This document shows positions 1-6,749 of a DNA stretch of 18,365 nt, piece after piece. The stretch is from an uncultured Lachnospiraceae bacterium (GTDB lineage: Bacteria; Bacillota; Clostridia; Lachnospirales; Lachnospiraceae). Under the pieces are notes generated by a model. It was not told the origin of the DNA. It worked only from the letters and a program-made list of their open reading frames with translations, and made no database searches. Location: the NCBI GenBank assembly GCA_910585895.1, contig CAJUHY010000055.1, forward strand, positions 1 through 18,365. The letters are read 5' to 3'. The position numbers and the translations under genes were made by a program. Within the stretch, counting starts at the first letter, position 1. Each line of letters opens with the position of its first letter.

Positions 1-74
1 CCCAGCATGGTAAGAAAGGAACGCATCTTATGTGACCACAATCCCTGTAAGGACAATCTGATATTCTCTAACAT
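1..74 (-). CDS. ABC transporter permease, MacB/FtsX type (5' end only)
   Basis: Only the first 24 codons are in the window; the rest lies beyond base 1. The visible N-terminus, MLENIRLSLQGLWSHKMRSF followed by LTML, is the usual opening of MacB/FtsX-like permeases: an amphipathic stretch, then a basic segment leading into the first membrane helix. A good Shine-Dalgarno (GGAGG, then four A residues) sits just before the ATG. The gene starts 28 bases after the MFP2 stop, so it belongs to the same operon and should provide the membrane channel for the ATPase and adaptors upstream. The family call rests on a short N-terminus plus context. Confidence 0.75.
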   Translation of the reverse strand, partial: MLENIRLSLQGLWSHKMRSFLTML

Positions 75-102
75 TTTTCCTCCATTCTGCGCCAGCGCCG
101 AA

Positions 103-1704
103 TTACTCAGCGCTCTCCACTTTTACGCCTTCCTTCGCGTTCTTCCCATATGGAAATGCAATCTTGTCTTCCTGAGAAAGTCCCGACAGAATCTCCACAG
201 AGCCGTATGCAGTCTTGCCCGTCTTGACATACTGCTTTACCAGACAATGATTCTTATCTTCTTTCATCACATACTTACGGTTATCCTCTTGCCGGACATA
301 CGCCTTATCAATGTAAATGCTGTCAGACTGCTGTCCTGCATTATTAGGCGTCATCGTCAAATCCACATATTCTCCATTATGAAGTCCTTCTGTGTTCTCA
401 ATATAAGCTGTGTATGGATAATAAGACACATTGGGATTTCCCTCCCCCCAGCTTTCATAGCTTGTGGAAGGATAGGAGGAAATCTCTGTTATCGAAGCCT
501 CAAAGTTATTGCCGCTCTCCCACGAATAAGCATACACCGTCTGTCCAACCTCAATATCCTCCAACTGCAGCTCGCTCAGGTATCCTTTCACATACAGCCC
601 TTCCGAACCCGCCACTGTAAGGATAGGAGAACCGTCCGCAGGCAGATTGTCTAATTCACTCATTTCCTTAACAATACCATTTATTTCCGCCTTGATTATA
701 CCGTCACTGGACATTTTCTTCATCTGTTCTAATTCCAGTTCCCCTTGTCGTTTGTCAAGGTCTAAATCACGAATTTCCTTCTCTTTGTCTTTAATTTTAT
801 CTGCAAGCTCCTGCGCGGTATAGCCCTCCTCCTCTTCCGGTTCCGGTACTTCCGGTATTTCAGGCTCCTCCGGTTCCTCCGGCGGCTCAGGCTCCACTAT
901 CTCTTCCTCCACAATCTGAGATTTCGAACTGACAGACCAGCGGGAATCATCCGCCATCATTGGAAATCCGCTTTTACCGTTAATTTCCCAACGACTAAGC
1001 AATTTTCCCTTTAATGTATTTTTCTTGTGGATTTCCAGACTTACATACACTGGCTTTTTCTCATTCCTGGAAAGGTTATTGATAAATTCTCCATATACAT
1101 AGCAATCCGGCATACAGAGATATACATATGGGTCTTCCTCCGTTCCCTTTCCCTTATTGGGCTTTGAATCCGGGGTAATAAAATTAAATGCCTCACCGTT
1201 TTTCTCTGGTTTCGGCGGCTCCTCGGGTGTTTCCGGGACCTCTGGGACCTCTGGAACTTCTGGCTCACTGGGAGGCTCCGGTTGTTCCGGCTTGGGCTGA
1301 ATGGGCTTTATCTTCTTCAAATTCTCAAGTTCCTGCTTCGCCGCCTGTATCTTCCCTGCCGTAGTCGCTACATCCAGCTCTTTCATTTCCAATTCCAAAT
1401 CCGCCAACGTCATATCATAAGAAATCAAAGGATCTCCGGCTTCCACAGTCTGCCCTTCCTCCACAAACACTTCCAGGATATTCTTATCCTCCAGGGGATA
1501 TACCTCCTGAGAATAATCATTTGTCAGCATACCGGAGCTGCTCATCTCTGACCCTCCATAATACATATTGAGGTTAGACACACTTTGTACTTCCGCCGTC
1601 AGGCTATTAAACTGGTGATTCTGATATAACTTAATTCCTCCATATATAGCCCCGCTCACAGCACACACAGAGATTAATGAAATAATAACTGCCTTTTTAC
1701 TCAT
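103..1704 (-). CDS. Membrane-fusion/adaptor protein of an ABC exporter (MFP2, HlyD/MacA-like) with a tip insertion
   Basis: This is a 533-residue extracytoplasmic adaptor for a MacB-type exporter. Residues 4-24 form a single N-terminal membrane anchor. A lipoyl-like half follows (EVFVEEGQTVEAGDPL, about 78-93), then coiled-coil arm one (about 100-132). Arm two is about 294-333, followed by the second lipoyl half (AEINGIVKEM, 339-348), a beta-barrel and a membrane-proximal domain ending with ILSGLSQEDKIAFPYG. Residues 133-293 between the two arms are an insertion absent from ordinary adaptors: a Pro/Glu linker, a compact stretch of about 94 residues with two Cys (197, 201), then a second Pro/Glu linker. 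This makes the protein longer than the roughly 380-450 residues usual for the family. The ATG at 1704 was chosen over the one at 1743 because AAGGAGG lies just upstream of it. The start overlaps the ATPase stop by 8 bases, so translation is probably coupled. The substrate is unknown. Confidence 0.88.
   Translation of the reverse strand: MSKKAVIISLISVCAVSGAIYGGIKLYQNHQFNSLTAEVQSVSNLNMYYGGSEMSSSGMLTNDYSQEVYPLEDKNILEVFVEEGQTVEAGDPLISYDMTLADLELEMKELDVATTAGKIQAAKQELENLKKIKPIQPKPEQPEPPSEPEVPEVPEVPETPEEPPKPEKNGEAFNFITPDSKPNKGKGTEEDPYVYLCMPDCYVYGEFINNLSRNEKKPVYVSLEIHKKNTLKGKLLSRWEINGKSGFPMMADDSRWSVSSKSQIVEEEIVEPEPPEEPEEPEIPEVPEPEEEEGYTAQELADKIKDKEKEIRDLDLDKRQGELELEQMKKMSSDGIIKAEINGIVKEMSELDNLPADGSPILTVAGSEGLYVKGYLSELQLEDIEVGQTVYAYSWESGNNFEASITEISSYPSTSYESWGEGNPNVSYYPYTAYIENTEGLHNGEYVDLTMTPNNAGQQSDSIYIDKAYVRQEDNRKYVMKEDKNHCLVKQYVKTGKTAYGSVEILSGLSQEDKIAFPYGKNAKEGVKVESAE
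826..1308 (-). other. Pro/Glu-flanked insertion at the coiled-coil tip of MFP2
   Basis: This covers residues 133-293 of MFP2. Two low-complexity linkers rich in P, E and V (about 133-169 and 264-294, including a PEV triplet repeat) bracket a sequence of about 94 residues (about 170-263) with mixed composition and several aromatic residues. That composition suggests a small folded domain rather than disorder. It falls exactly between the two predicted coiled-coil arms, which is where Gram-negative adaptors contact the outer-membrane channel. Gram-positive cells have no such channel, so the tip domain may face the cell wall or the medium. I do not recognise the domain. Confidence 0.6.
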
Positions 1705-2497
1705 TCTCCGCCTCCTTGCCCACATCTCCCACGGCCATGCCATTTAGTTGAAGTTCTTTTTCCTCTACAGCCATATCATTTACTTGAGATTCCTCTCCCC
1801 CTACAGCCATACCATCAACCTGAGATTTGCCTTCCTCTGTAATCATGCCATCAATGATATGTATGACACGTTTTGCTCTGGAGGCAATATTCCTGTCATG
1901 GGTAATCATTACAACAGTTACCCCTTCATCATTAAGCTGGCGGAACAATTCCATAATCTGTTCTCCTGACTTGGAGTCCAGCGCTCCGGTGGGCTCATCT
2001 GCCAGAAGTATTTTCGGATTATTCACCATAGCGCGTGCAATCGCCACACGCTGTTTCTGACCGCCCGATAACTGAGTAGGCTTAAATGTCATACGGTCCC
2101 CAAGTCCCACACGCTCCAATGCCCGCGCTGCTCTTTCCTTGCGCTCCTTCTTCTTGATACCGGCATAGCTCAGCGGCAGGGCTACATTATCCAGAGCTGT
2201 CTGTCTGGAGAGCAGATGAAAACTCTGGAATACAAACCCAATGCTTCTAAGCCGCAAATCAGACATCTCCTTATCCCTGCACTTCAATACATCTTCTCCG
2301 GCAAGCAGATAATTTCCTGAGGTAGGGCGGTCCAGGCAGCCGATAATATTCATCAAGGTCGTCTTGCCGGAACCAGAAGGACCCATGATTGCCACATATT
2401 CCCCTTCCTCTACCTGAAAGGAAACATCCTTCAATACCGGAACCACCAACTTATCCTGCTGGTAATCTTTATATATATTCTGCAAATCTAATATCAT
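1697..2497 (-). CDS. ABC transporter ATP-binding protein (MacB/LolD class)
   Basis: This 266-residue ATPase drives the export cassette from the cytoplasmic face. All nucleotide-binding motifs are intact: Walker A GPSGSGKT (39-46), Q-loop Gln91 in FVFQSFHLL, signature LSGGQ (143-147), Walker B ILLADEP (163-169) and H-loop His200. The LSRQTALDNVALPL segment is typical of the MacB/LolD/FtsE group. The core ends near residue 216. After it come four 12-residue repeats (217-264) and the terminal NE, which make the protein about 40 residues longer than most relatives. The ATG at 2497 has GGAGGG about 10 bases upstream. The gene lies 21 bases after MFP1 and overlaps MFP2 by 8 bases. Confidence 0.95.
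   Translation of the reverse strand: MILDLQNIYKDYQQDKLVVPVLKDVSFQVEEGEYVAIMGPSGSGKTTLMNIIGCLDRPTSGNYLLAGEDVLKCRDKEMSDLRLRSIGFVFQSFHLLSRQTALDNVALPLSYAGIKKKERKERAARALERVGLGDRMTFKPTQLSGGQKQRVAIARAMVNNPKILLADEPTGALDSKSGEQIMELFRQLNDEGVTVVMITHDRNIASRAKRVIHIIDGMITEEGKSQVDGMAVGGEESQVNDMAVEEKELQLNGMAVGDVGKEAENE
1706..1849 (-). repeat. Four degenerate 36-bp tandem repeats encoding the ATPase C-terminus
   Basis: Read on the minus strand, the units encode GMITEEGKSQVD, GMAVGGEESQVN, DMAVEEKELQLN and GMAVGDVGKEAE, i.e. four 12-residue copies in phase with codons. The two central copies are the most alike at DNA level (both begin with CTACAGCCATA on the plus strand). The first unit, GMITEE, looks like the natural end of the ATPase, which suggests the tail grew by duplication of that end. 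The last unit runs into the Shine-Dalgarno and start of MFP2. Confidence 0.8.
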
Positions 2498-2518
2498 CCT
2501 AATTCATCCCTCCGGTTC

Positions 2519-4357
2519 CTATTGCAGCCTTTCAAATTGACCAAGGTCCGTATCATTTCTTCCTCCACCCAGAGTATCCGTTATATCAGACAATTGGTCA
2601 TCCTCGGCGGTACCGTCTCCCGAAGCATCACCATCTGCTGTTTCATCTTCGGTTTCATCTTCGGTTGAACCATCCTCAGATTCATCCTCGAGAGACATAT
2701 CTTCGTCCGAAATACTCTCCATGTCAGAGAGACTTTCATCTATCCCTTCCCCATCAGACATTCCCTCTTCCATCATCTCGCCGCCGCTCTCAAAACCGCC
2801 GTCTTTCATCAATTGTCCATCATCAGACGGCTCTCCTTCTTCGGGATTCTCGCCTTCCTCTCCCTGATTGTATAATGGTGATTCATAATCTACCTCCTCT
2901 ACGCTAGTGACTGCCGTTACTCCCTCATACAGTCCTTCCATAGGGAATGCAATGTAATCATCTTCTGTAAGACCGGACAAAATCTCATATGCCCCCATGG
3001 CCTCATCGTATTCACCCAATTCCACCTGGCGTTTCTCCAACCTGTTCCTGTCATTCACTGCCCAGACATAAGGGCTCTCTTCCTCTGTTCCTGCACCTGC
3101 ATTCTCTTCTGTATTATCTGTGTCTGATTTCTCTTCTGCCAGGGAATCCTCTCCGCTTTCATCACCAGAACCCAAATCTTCTGAACTCGTTTCACTTGAC
3201 TGCAAATCCTCTCCGCCCTCATCACCAGAACTCAAATCTTCTGAACTCGTTTCACTTGACTGCAAATCCTCTGCACTCGCATCATCGTCAAGAGACTCTT
3301 CCACATCAAACTCCTGCGCATCGCCGGAAGCGGAACCCATTGCCATTTCTTCTTGGACATTTCCTCTGACAATATAACCTTCGAACAGCCAGATTCCCTC
3401 TTTTTTCTCTGTCTGCCCTTCATCTAACTCGATAAACAGATGCTGACCCATCATCAGCCCATCTGTGGAATCCATCGTGATATAAAATGGATATTTGGTC
3501 GCCTTCTCAGCGCCGTTGCCGGAATCATACATCATCATATCACTATTGCCATCACTCGCTTCATTCTGAGTATCAATCTTGCTGATAGTTCCTGTCCAGG
3601 TCTGGTCCTCATCAACACGGGAACGCAGAATAACCTGCTGCTGTTCCGAAAGCATCTGCACATTGCTCTCACTGACGGTTCCTTTCACACGAAAATCCCC
3701 TACCGCAAGTATTGTCATATAAGCAGAATCCTCCTCTGAAGCATAATCTCCGCCGCCAGACGATTGATTGATTGATTTCACCACTCCCGCAATCTTACTG
3801 GTTACCACGGCATTGTCGATACTCTCCTGCTTCTTCTTCATCTCAGCTTTTTTGCTCTCAATGTTATACTCGGTCTGTTTAATGCTGTTTTCTTTCTCCT
3901 GAATCTCCGCCGTATACTGAAACTTCTCTTCTGACGGTGCAGCGCTTCTCTCCTTGGTCAGCTGGGCAATCTGGGAATTCAAATCCGTAATCTCATTCTG
4001 CAGCCCCTCCAACTCCAGCTCTGCCTGGGATAACTCTGACTTAAGATCGTCCATATTATATTCAAACAGCGAATCGCCTTCTTCCACCATATCGCCCTGT
4101 TCTACAAAAACTTCCTTGACCTCGCGGTCAGGTTCTTTATTTACTTTCCAGCTCTCCTGTGCTTCCACTACGCCGGAATACCGGTTCTGCACTCCTGCAT
4201 TGGCAACATTCAAAGAGGACACCTTTTCTACATATACTTTATCCGCACTGTTGCCGATTCCCATGTTGCCATTCAGGAAATACCATGCCCCTCCGCCGAC
4301 TGCCGCTGCAATAATCACAACTACGGCAATCACTATACCTATCTTCTTCTTACTCAT
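2519..4357 (-). CDS. Membrane-fusion/adaptor protein of an ABC exporter (MFP1, HlyD/YknX-like) with acidic repeats
   Basis: This 612-residue adaptor is the first gene of the export operon. Residues 5-28 are an N-terminal membrane anchor. The lipoyl half EVFVEQGDMVEEGDSLFEY is at about 82-100, the coiled-coil hairpin at about 102-180, the second lipoyl half (SKIAGVVKSI) at about 187-196, a beta-barrel at about 220-312 and a membrane-proximal part at about 320-480. The last is interrupted by an acidic Ser/Glu/Asp insert (about 341-427) between EGYIV and SPYVWAV. After IAFPMEGLYEGV the protein continues with a strongly acidic tail (about 487-600), and family members normally end near that point. 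The ATG at 4357 has GGAGGTAAGA directly upstream and was preferred to the ATG at 4390. Both acidic regions should lie outside the membrane. The substrate is unknown. Confidence 0.88.
   Translation of the reverse strand: MSKKKIGIVIAVVVIIAAAVGGGAWYFLNGNMGIGNSADKVYVEKVSSLNVANAGVQNRYSGVVEAQESWKVNKEPDREVKEVFVEQGDMVEEGDSLFEYNMDDLKSELSQAELELEGLQNEITDLNSQIAQLTKERSAAPSEEKFQYTAEIQEKENSIKQTEYNIESKKAEMKKKQESIDNAVVTSKIAGVVKSINQSSGGGDYASEEDSAYMTILAVGDFRVKGTVSESNVQMLSEQQQVILRSRVDEDQTWTGTISKIDTQNEASDGNSDMMMYDSGNGAEKATKYPFYITMDSTDGLMMGQHLFIELDEGQTEKKEGIWLFEGYIVRGNVQEEMAMGSASGDAQEFDVEESLDDDASAEDLQSSETSSEDLSSGDEGGEDLQSSETSSEDLGSGDESGEDSLAEEKSDTDNTEENAGAGTEEESPYVWAVNDRNRLEKRQVELGEYDEAMGAYEILSGLTEDDYIAFPMEGLYEGVTAVTSVEEVDYESPLYNQGEEGENPEEGEPSDDGQLMKDGGFESGGEMMEEGMSDGEGIDESLSDMESISDEDMSLEDESEDGSTEDETEDETADGDASGDGTAEDDQLSDITDTLGGGRNDTDLGQFERLQ
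2558..2899 (-). other. Acidic low-complexity C-terminal tail of MFP1
   Basis: This covers residues about 487-600 of MFP1, dominated by D, E, S and G with almost no basic residues (for example MSLEDESEDGSTEDETED). It follows the conserved membrane-proximal domain, so it should project from the membrane-facing end of the adaptor. A short GATGAAAC-type tandem repeat around 2641-2666 encodes alternating TEDE units. No domain is recognised. Confidence 0.7.
3151..3270 (-). repeat. 60-bp direct repeat (two copies) in the acidic insert of MFP1
   Basis: Bases 3151-3210 and 3211-3270 differ at only three positions by eye. Each copy encodes 20 acidic residues of the pattern EDLQSSETSSEDL-SGDE-G (residues about 363-402). 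The period is a whole number of codons, so change of copy number would keep the frame. Near-identity at DNA level suggests recent duplication. Confidence 0.9.
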
Positions 4358-4390
4358 TCTTACCTCCATTCTGCGCACTTCCCGGCACAA

Positions 4391-4428
4391 ACAGGCAGTT
4401 TAATCAAATTGACCAGCTCTCTGCCTGT
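4391..4428 (-). promoter_or_regulatory. Leader hairpin upstream of MFP1
   Basis: ACAGGCAG (4391-4398) and CTGCCTGT (4421-4428) form a perfect 8-bp inverted repeat with a 22-base loop, in the expected 5' untranslated region of the export operon. No T-tract follows, so it is not an obvious terminator. It could occur by chance. Confidence 0.25.
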
Positions 4429-4467
4429 CTCATTCAGACGGTTTTCCCCATCATTAGTAACCATCTT

Positions 4468-4495
4468 ATCATAAAAAGATAACGATTGCTAACAA
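4468..4495 (-). promoter_or_regulatory. Candidate promoter of the ABC export operon
   Basis: On the minus strand TTGTTA (4490-4495) and TATGAT (4468-4473) are separated by 16 bases, a fair sigma-A match. Initiation near 4461 would leave a leader of about 105 bases before the MFP1 ATG at 4357. The sequence around the -35 (GATAACGATTGCTAACA) vaguely resembles a LacI/CcpA-type operator but is not symmetrical enough to call. Confidence 0.45.
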
Positions 4496-4514
4496 AAATT
4501 ATTAATAATTTCTT

Positions 4515-4540
4515 AAAGGTACGGATTTTTCCGCACCTTT
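4515..4540. promoter_or_regulatory. Inverted repeat between the divergent promoters, possible operator
   Basis: AAAGGTACGG and CCGCACCTTT form a 10-bp inverted repeat (one mismatch) around a T-rich centre of 6 bases. It lies between the candidate minus-strand promoter (4468-4495) and the plus-strand promoter (4573-4601). No T-tract follows on either side, so a protein-binding operator for both directions fits better than a terminator. The binding protein is unknown. Confidence 0.4.
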
Positions 4541-4572
4541 CTATCAAATTACGAGAACCAAACTTTTGTCTA

Positions 4573-4601
4573 TTGCCATTAAAATGAATATTCTTTATAA
4601 T
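4573..4601 (+). promoter_or_regulatory. Sigma-A-type promoter of the small plus-strand gene
   Basis: TTGCCA (4573-4578) and a perfect TATAAT (4596-4601) are spaced by exactly 17 bases in AT-rich DNA. The expected start near 4608 gives a leader of about 80 bases before the ATG at 4689. Confidence 0.75.
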
Positions 4602-4688
4602 AATTTTTATAACTTAACCTTCCACTAAATATAAGGATAACAGACAGCGGATTCAGAAACGCACAAGGGTACGAAGGAGGTATTATTT

Positions 4689-5075
4689 ATGAATTTTGAA
4701 GATGAAAAAGATTATATTATGAGAATCATCAAAGAAGCCATCCGGGTATTATTTACCTTCCTGTTGGGGAAGACATACGTCTCTGTAGAAGAGGAAAAGA
4801 AAAATCACTACGAGGTGTCCGGGGAGAATTTAAACGGACTGTTGGAAATGATAGACAACGGTAAAATCAACGAAGCCGAAAACATTTTACTGAGCCGCAT
4901 TGATTACCACAACAAACATGAAGTGGCTGCCGCTGCCCTCTTTTATCACTCTCTGGCAGAGAAAGAAGAACAATTTCTGGTACAGAATAATTACTCCAAC
5001 GAGGAAGTCCTTGACGGCCTAAAACAGCTGATTAAAAAGGCAGGTTATGACGACATAATGAACGTTATATCCTAG
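4689..5075 (+). CDS. Small cytoplasmic protein, probably DUF6483 family
   Basis: This 128-residue protein has no signal peptide. The N-terminal part (DYIMRIIKEAIRVLFTFLLGK, about 8-28) is amphipathic. The rest is helical and charged, with a helix-pair pattern (NGLLEMIDNGKINEAENILL) that recalls TPR-like repeats. From memory it resembles DUF6483 proteins common in Lachnospiraceae, whose function is unknown; I could not check this. Start support is strong: AGGAGGT lies about 8 bases before the ATG, behind a near-consensus promoter. It is the only plus-strand gene, divergent from the export operon and convergent with glyA. Confidence 0.8.
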   Translation: MNFEDEKDYIMRIIKEAIRVLFTFLLGKTYVSVEEEKKNHYEVSGENLNGLLEMIDNGKINEAENILLSRIDYHNKHEVAAAALFYHSLAEKEEQFLVQNNYSNEEVLDGLKQLIKKAGYDDIMNVIS

Positions 5076-5122
5076 CGTACTGACCCGTTTATATTTGATA
5101 GTCCAGTCAGCTGCTGTACGCA

Positions 5123-5162
5123 TAAAACAAGGAGCCGGAAATATGTCCAACTCCTTGTTTTA
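5123..5162. terminator. Bidirectional intrinsic terminator between the small gene and glyA
   Basis: TAAAACAAGGAG (5123-5134) and CTCCTTGTTTTA (5151-5162) are perfect 12-base inverted repeats around a 16-base loop. The stem carries A residues at its base on one side and T residues on the other, so it works in both directions. It serves the plus-strand gene ending at 5075 and glyA ending at 5172. Confidence 0.85.
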
Positions 5163-5171
5163 CGATATTTC

Positions 5172-6410
5172 TTATAATAATGGGTACTTCGCTGTCAGCT
5201 CTTTGACCATTCCACGCACTTCTTCCGAAGCTGCTTCTCCTTCTTTTATCATCTTGGCAATACACTCCGCAACCTTATCCATATCTTCTTCTGTAAATCC
5301 TCTGGATGTGATTGCCGGTGTTCCAAGACGGATACCGCTCGTCACAAATGGGGATTTGGGATCGTTGGGGATTGTATTCTTATTGCAGGTAATATTCACA
5401 GAATCGAGCAATTTCTCCACTGCCTTACCAGTTAAATCATATGGCGTCAAATCCACGAGCATCAGATGGTTGTCCGTACCGCCGGAAACAATCTTAATCT
5501 CTCTGTCCATCAGTCCTTTTGCCAATGCCTGCGCATTCTTTGCCACGTTCTGCTGGTATGTCTTGAAACTGCCGTCCAACGCTTCTTTAAAGCAAACTGC
5601 TTTCGCCGCAATTACATGCATCAAAGGTCCGCCTTGTGTTCCCGGGAACACAGCCTTATTGAAATTAAACTTGTCCGCCATCTCCTGACTTGCCAGAATC
5701 ATACCGCCCCTCGGCCCGCGCAATGTCTTATGTGTTGTAGTGGTAACCACATGAGCATAAGGGATGGGGCTCGGATGCAAACCAGCTGCCACAAGTCCGG
5801 CAATATGCGCCATATCCACCATCAGATACGCGCCTACTTCATCTGCAATTTCACGGAAACGCTTGAAATCAATCGTTCTTGCATAAGCGCTTGCGCCCGC
5901 GATAATCATCTTCGGCTTGCATTCAAGTGCAATTTCCCGCACCTTGTCATAATCAATAAATCCTTGATCATTGACACCGTAGGGCACAATCTTAAAGTAT
6001 GTCCCGGAAAAATTCACGGGGCTTCCATGGGTCAGATGTCCGCCGTGGTCAAGGTTCATGCCCATCACCGTATCGCCGGGTTCTAACATGCAGAACTGCA
6101 CAGCCATATTCGCCTGTGCGCCGGAATGCGGCTGTACATTGGCATATTCGCAGCCAAACAGTTCTTTGGCCCGCTCGATAGCAAGGTTCTCCACAATATC
6201 TACACACTCGCAGCCGCCATAATATCTCTTTGCCGGATAGCCTTCAGCATATTTATTAGTCATGGGGCTTCCCATCGCAGCCATCACTGCCTTGCTCACC
6301 CAGTTCTCAGATGCGATTAATTCAATATGGCTGTTCTGCCGCTCCATTTCCGCTGTGATGGCATCTGCCACCTGGGAATCTGTCTTTTTTACTTCATCAA
6401 ATGAATACAT
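5172..6410 (-). CDS. glyA: Serine hydroxymethyltransferase
   Basis: This 412-residue cytoplasmic PLP enzyme interconverts serine and glycine while passing a one-carbon unit to tetrahydrofolate. Family hallmarks are all present: IELIASENWVS near the N-terminus, NKYAEGYPAKRYYGG (52-66), NVQPHSGAQAN (91-101), VDMAHIAGL (198-206, with Asp199 and His202 near PLP) and the Schiff-base lysine Lys228 in TTTTHKTLRGPRGG. Length is normal for the family. AGAGGA lies about 9 bases before the ATG. It has its own promoter inside the preceding gene and a terminator just after the stop, so it is probably expressed mainly alone. Confidence 0.98.
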   Translation of the reverse strand: MYSFDEVKKTDSQVADAITAEMERQNSHIELIASENWVSKAVMAAMGSPMTNKYAEGYPAKRYYGGCECVDIVENLAIERAKELFGCEYANVQPHSGAQANMAVQFCMLEPGDTVMGMNLDHGGHLTHGSPVNFSGTYFKIVPYGVNDQGFIDYDKVREIALECKPKMIIAGASAYARTIDFKRFREIADEVGAYLMVDMAHIAGLVAAGLHPSPIPYAHVVTTTTHKTLRGPRGGMILASQEMADKFNFNKAVFPGTQGGPLMHVIAAKAVCFKEALDGSFKTYQQNVAKNAQALAKGLMDREIKIVSGGTDNHLMLVDLTPYDLTGKAVEKLLDSVNITCNKNTIPNDPKSPFVTSGIRLGTPAITSRGFTEEDMDKVAECIAKMIKEGEAASEEVRGMVKELTAKYPLL

Positions 6411-6457
6411 GCTTCTTTTCCTCTCTTCACTGAACGTTTTTTAACCAGTTACAGATA

Positions 6458-6486
6458 ATAATATATTGTTACATTTTGAATGTCAA
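6458..6486 (-). promoter_or_regulatory. glyA promoter
   Basis: On the minus strand a perfect TTGACA (6481-6486) is followed after 17 bases by TATTAT (6458-6463, five of six consensus bases). The -35 lies within the last codons of the DUF1294 gene. Transcription starting near 6451 would give a leader of about 40 bases, too short for a riboswitch. Confidence 0.75.
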
Positions 6487-6747
6487 GAACAATATGAGGC
6501 ACACCTGTGCCGCCAAAATCAACGGCATTCCCAATACAAACTGCCAGTGCTTCGTCTTATGGCGGAATGTATACATCCCCAGCCAGCAGCCAATGCTGCC
6601 GCCCACAATGCCTATGCCAAATAATGTTTTCTCCGCAACCCGCCATCTCTTGTTCTTTGCTTTCCATTTATCCAGACCCATCAGGAAAAAACCAATGGCA
6701 TTGATTAGGCACAGATAACAGAAAATGCCTGTTTCCCATGACTCCAT
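6469..6747 (-). CDS. DUF1294 small membrane protein
   Basis: This 92-residue protein has about three membrane segments (about 7-23, 41-60, 70-90). The DUF1294 pattern is visible: MGLDKWKAKNKRWRVAEKTL after the first helix, GGSIGCWLGM, then FRHKTKHWQFVLGMPL. The family's function is unknown. The ATG lies 2 bases after the DUF368 stop, with GGTGAGGAA at the end of that gene acting as ribosome binding site, so the two are translationally coupled. Confidence 0.9.
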   Translation of the reverse strand: MESWETGIFCYLCLINAIGFFLMGLDKWKAKNKRWRVAEKTLFGIGIVGGSIGCWLGMYTFRHKTKHWQFVLGMPLILAAQVCLILFLTFKM

Positions 6748-6749
6748 CG

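Noticed and set aside
7..654. Open frame of 215 codons on the plus strand
   Set aside because: It runs antisense through the permease start and the MFP2 C-terminus, both of which show family motifs and good ribosome binding sites.
3151..3270. Tandem 60-bp units considered as a CRISPR or intergenic repeat array
   Set aside because: The copies are adjacent with no unique spacers, are in coding phase, and encode an acidic protein segment.
4478..4495. Possible catabolite-control (cre-like) site overlapping the export promoter
   Set aside because: Only part of the consensus fits and the halves are not symmetrical; an export cassette is also an unlikely target.
5466..6086. Open frame of 206 codons on the plus strand
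   Set aside because: It is antisense to glyA, which has all its catalytic motifs.
6411..6468. Glycine or other riboswitch ahead of glyA
   Set aside because: The leader expected from the promoter is about 40 bases, too short for an aptamer, and no conserved stems were seen.
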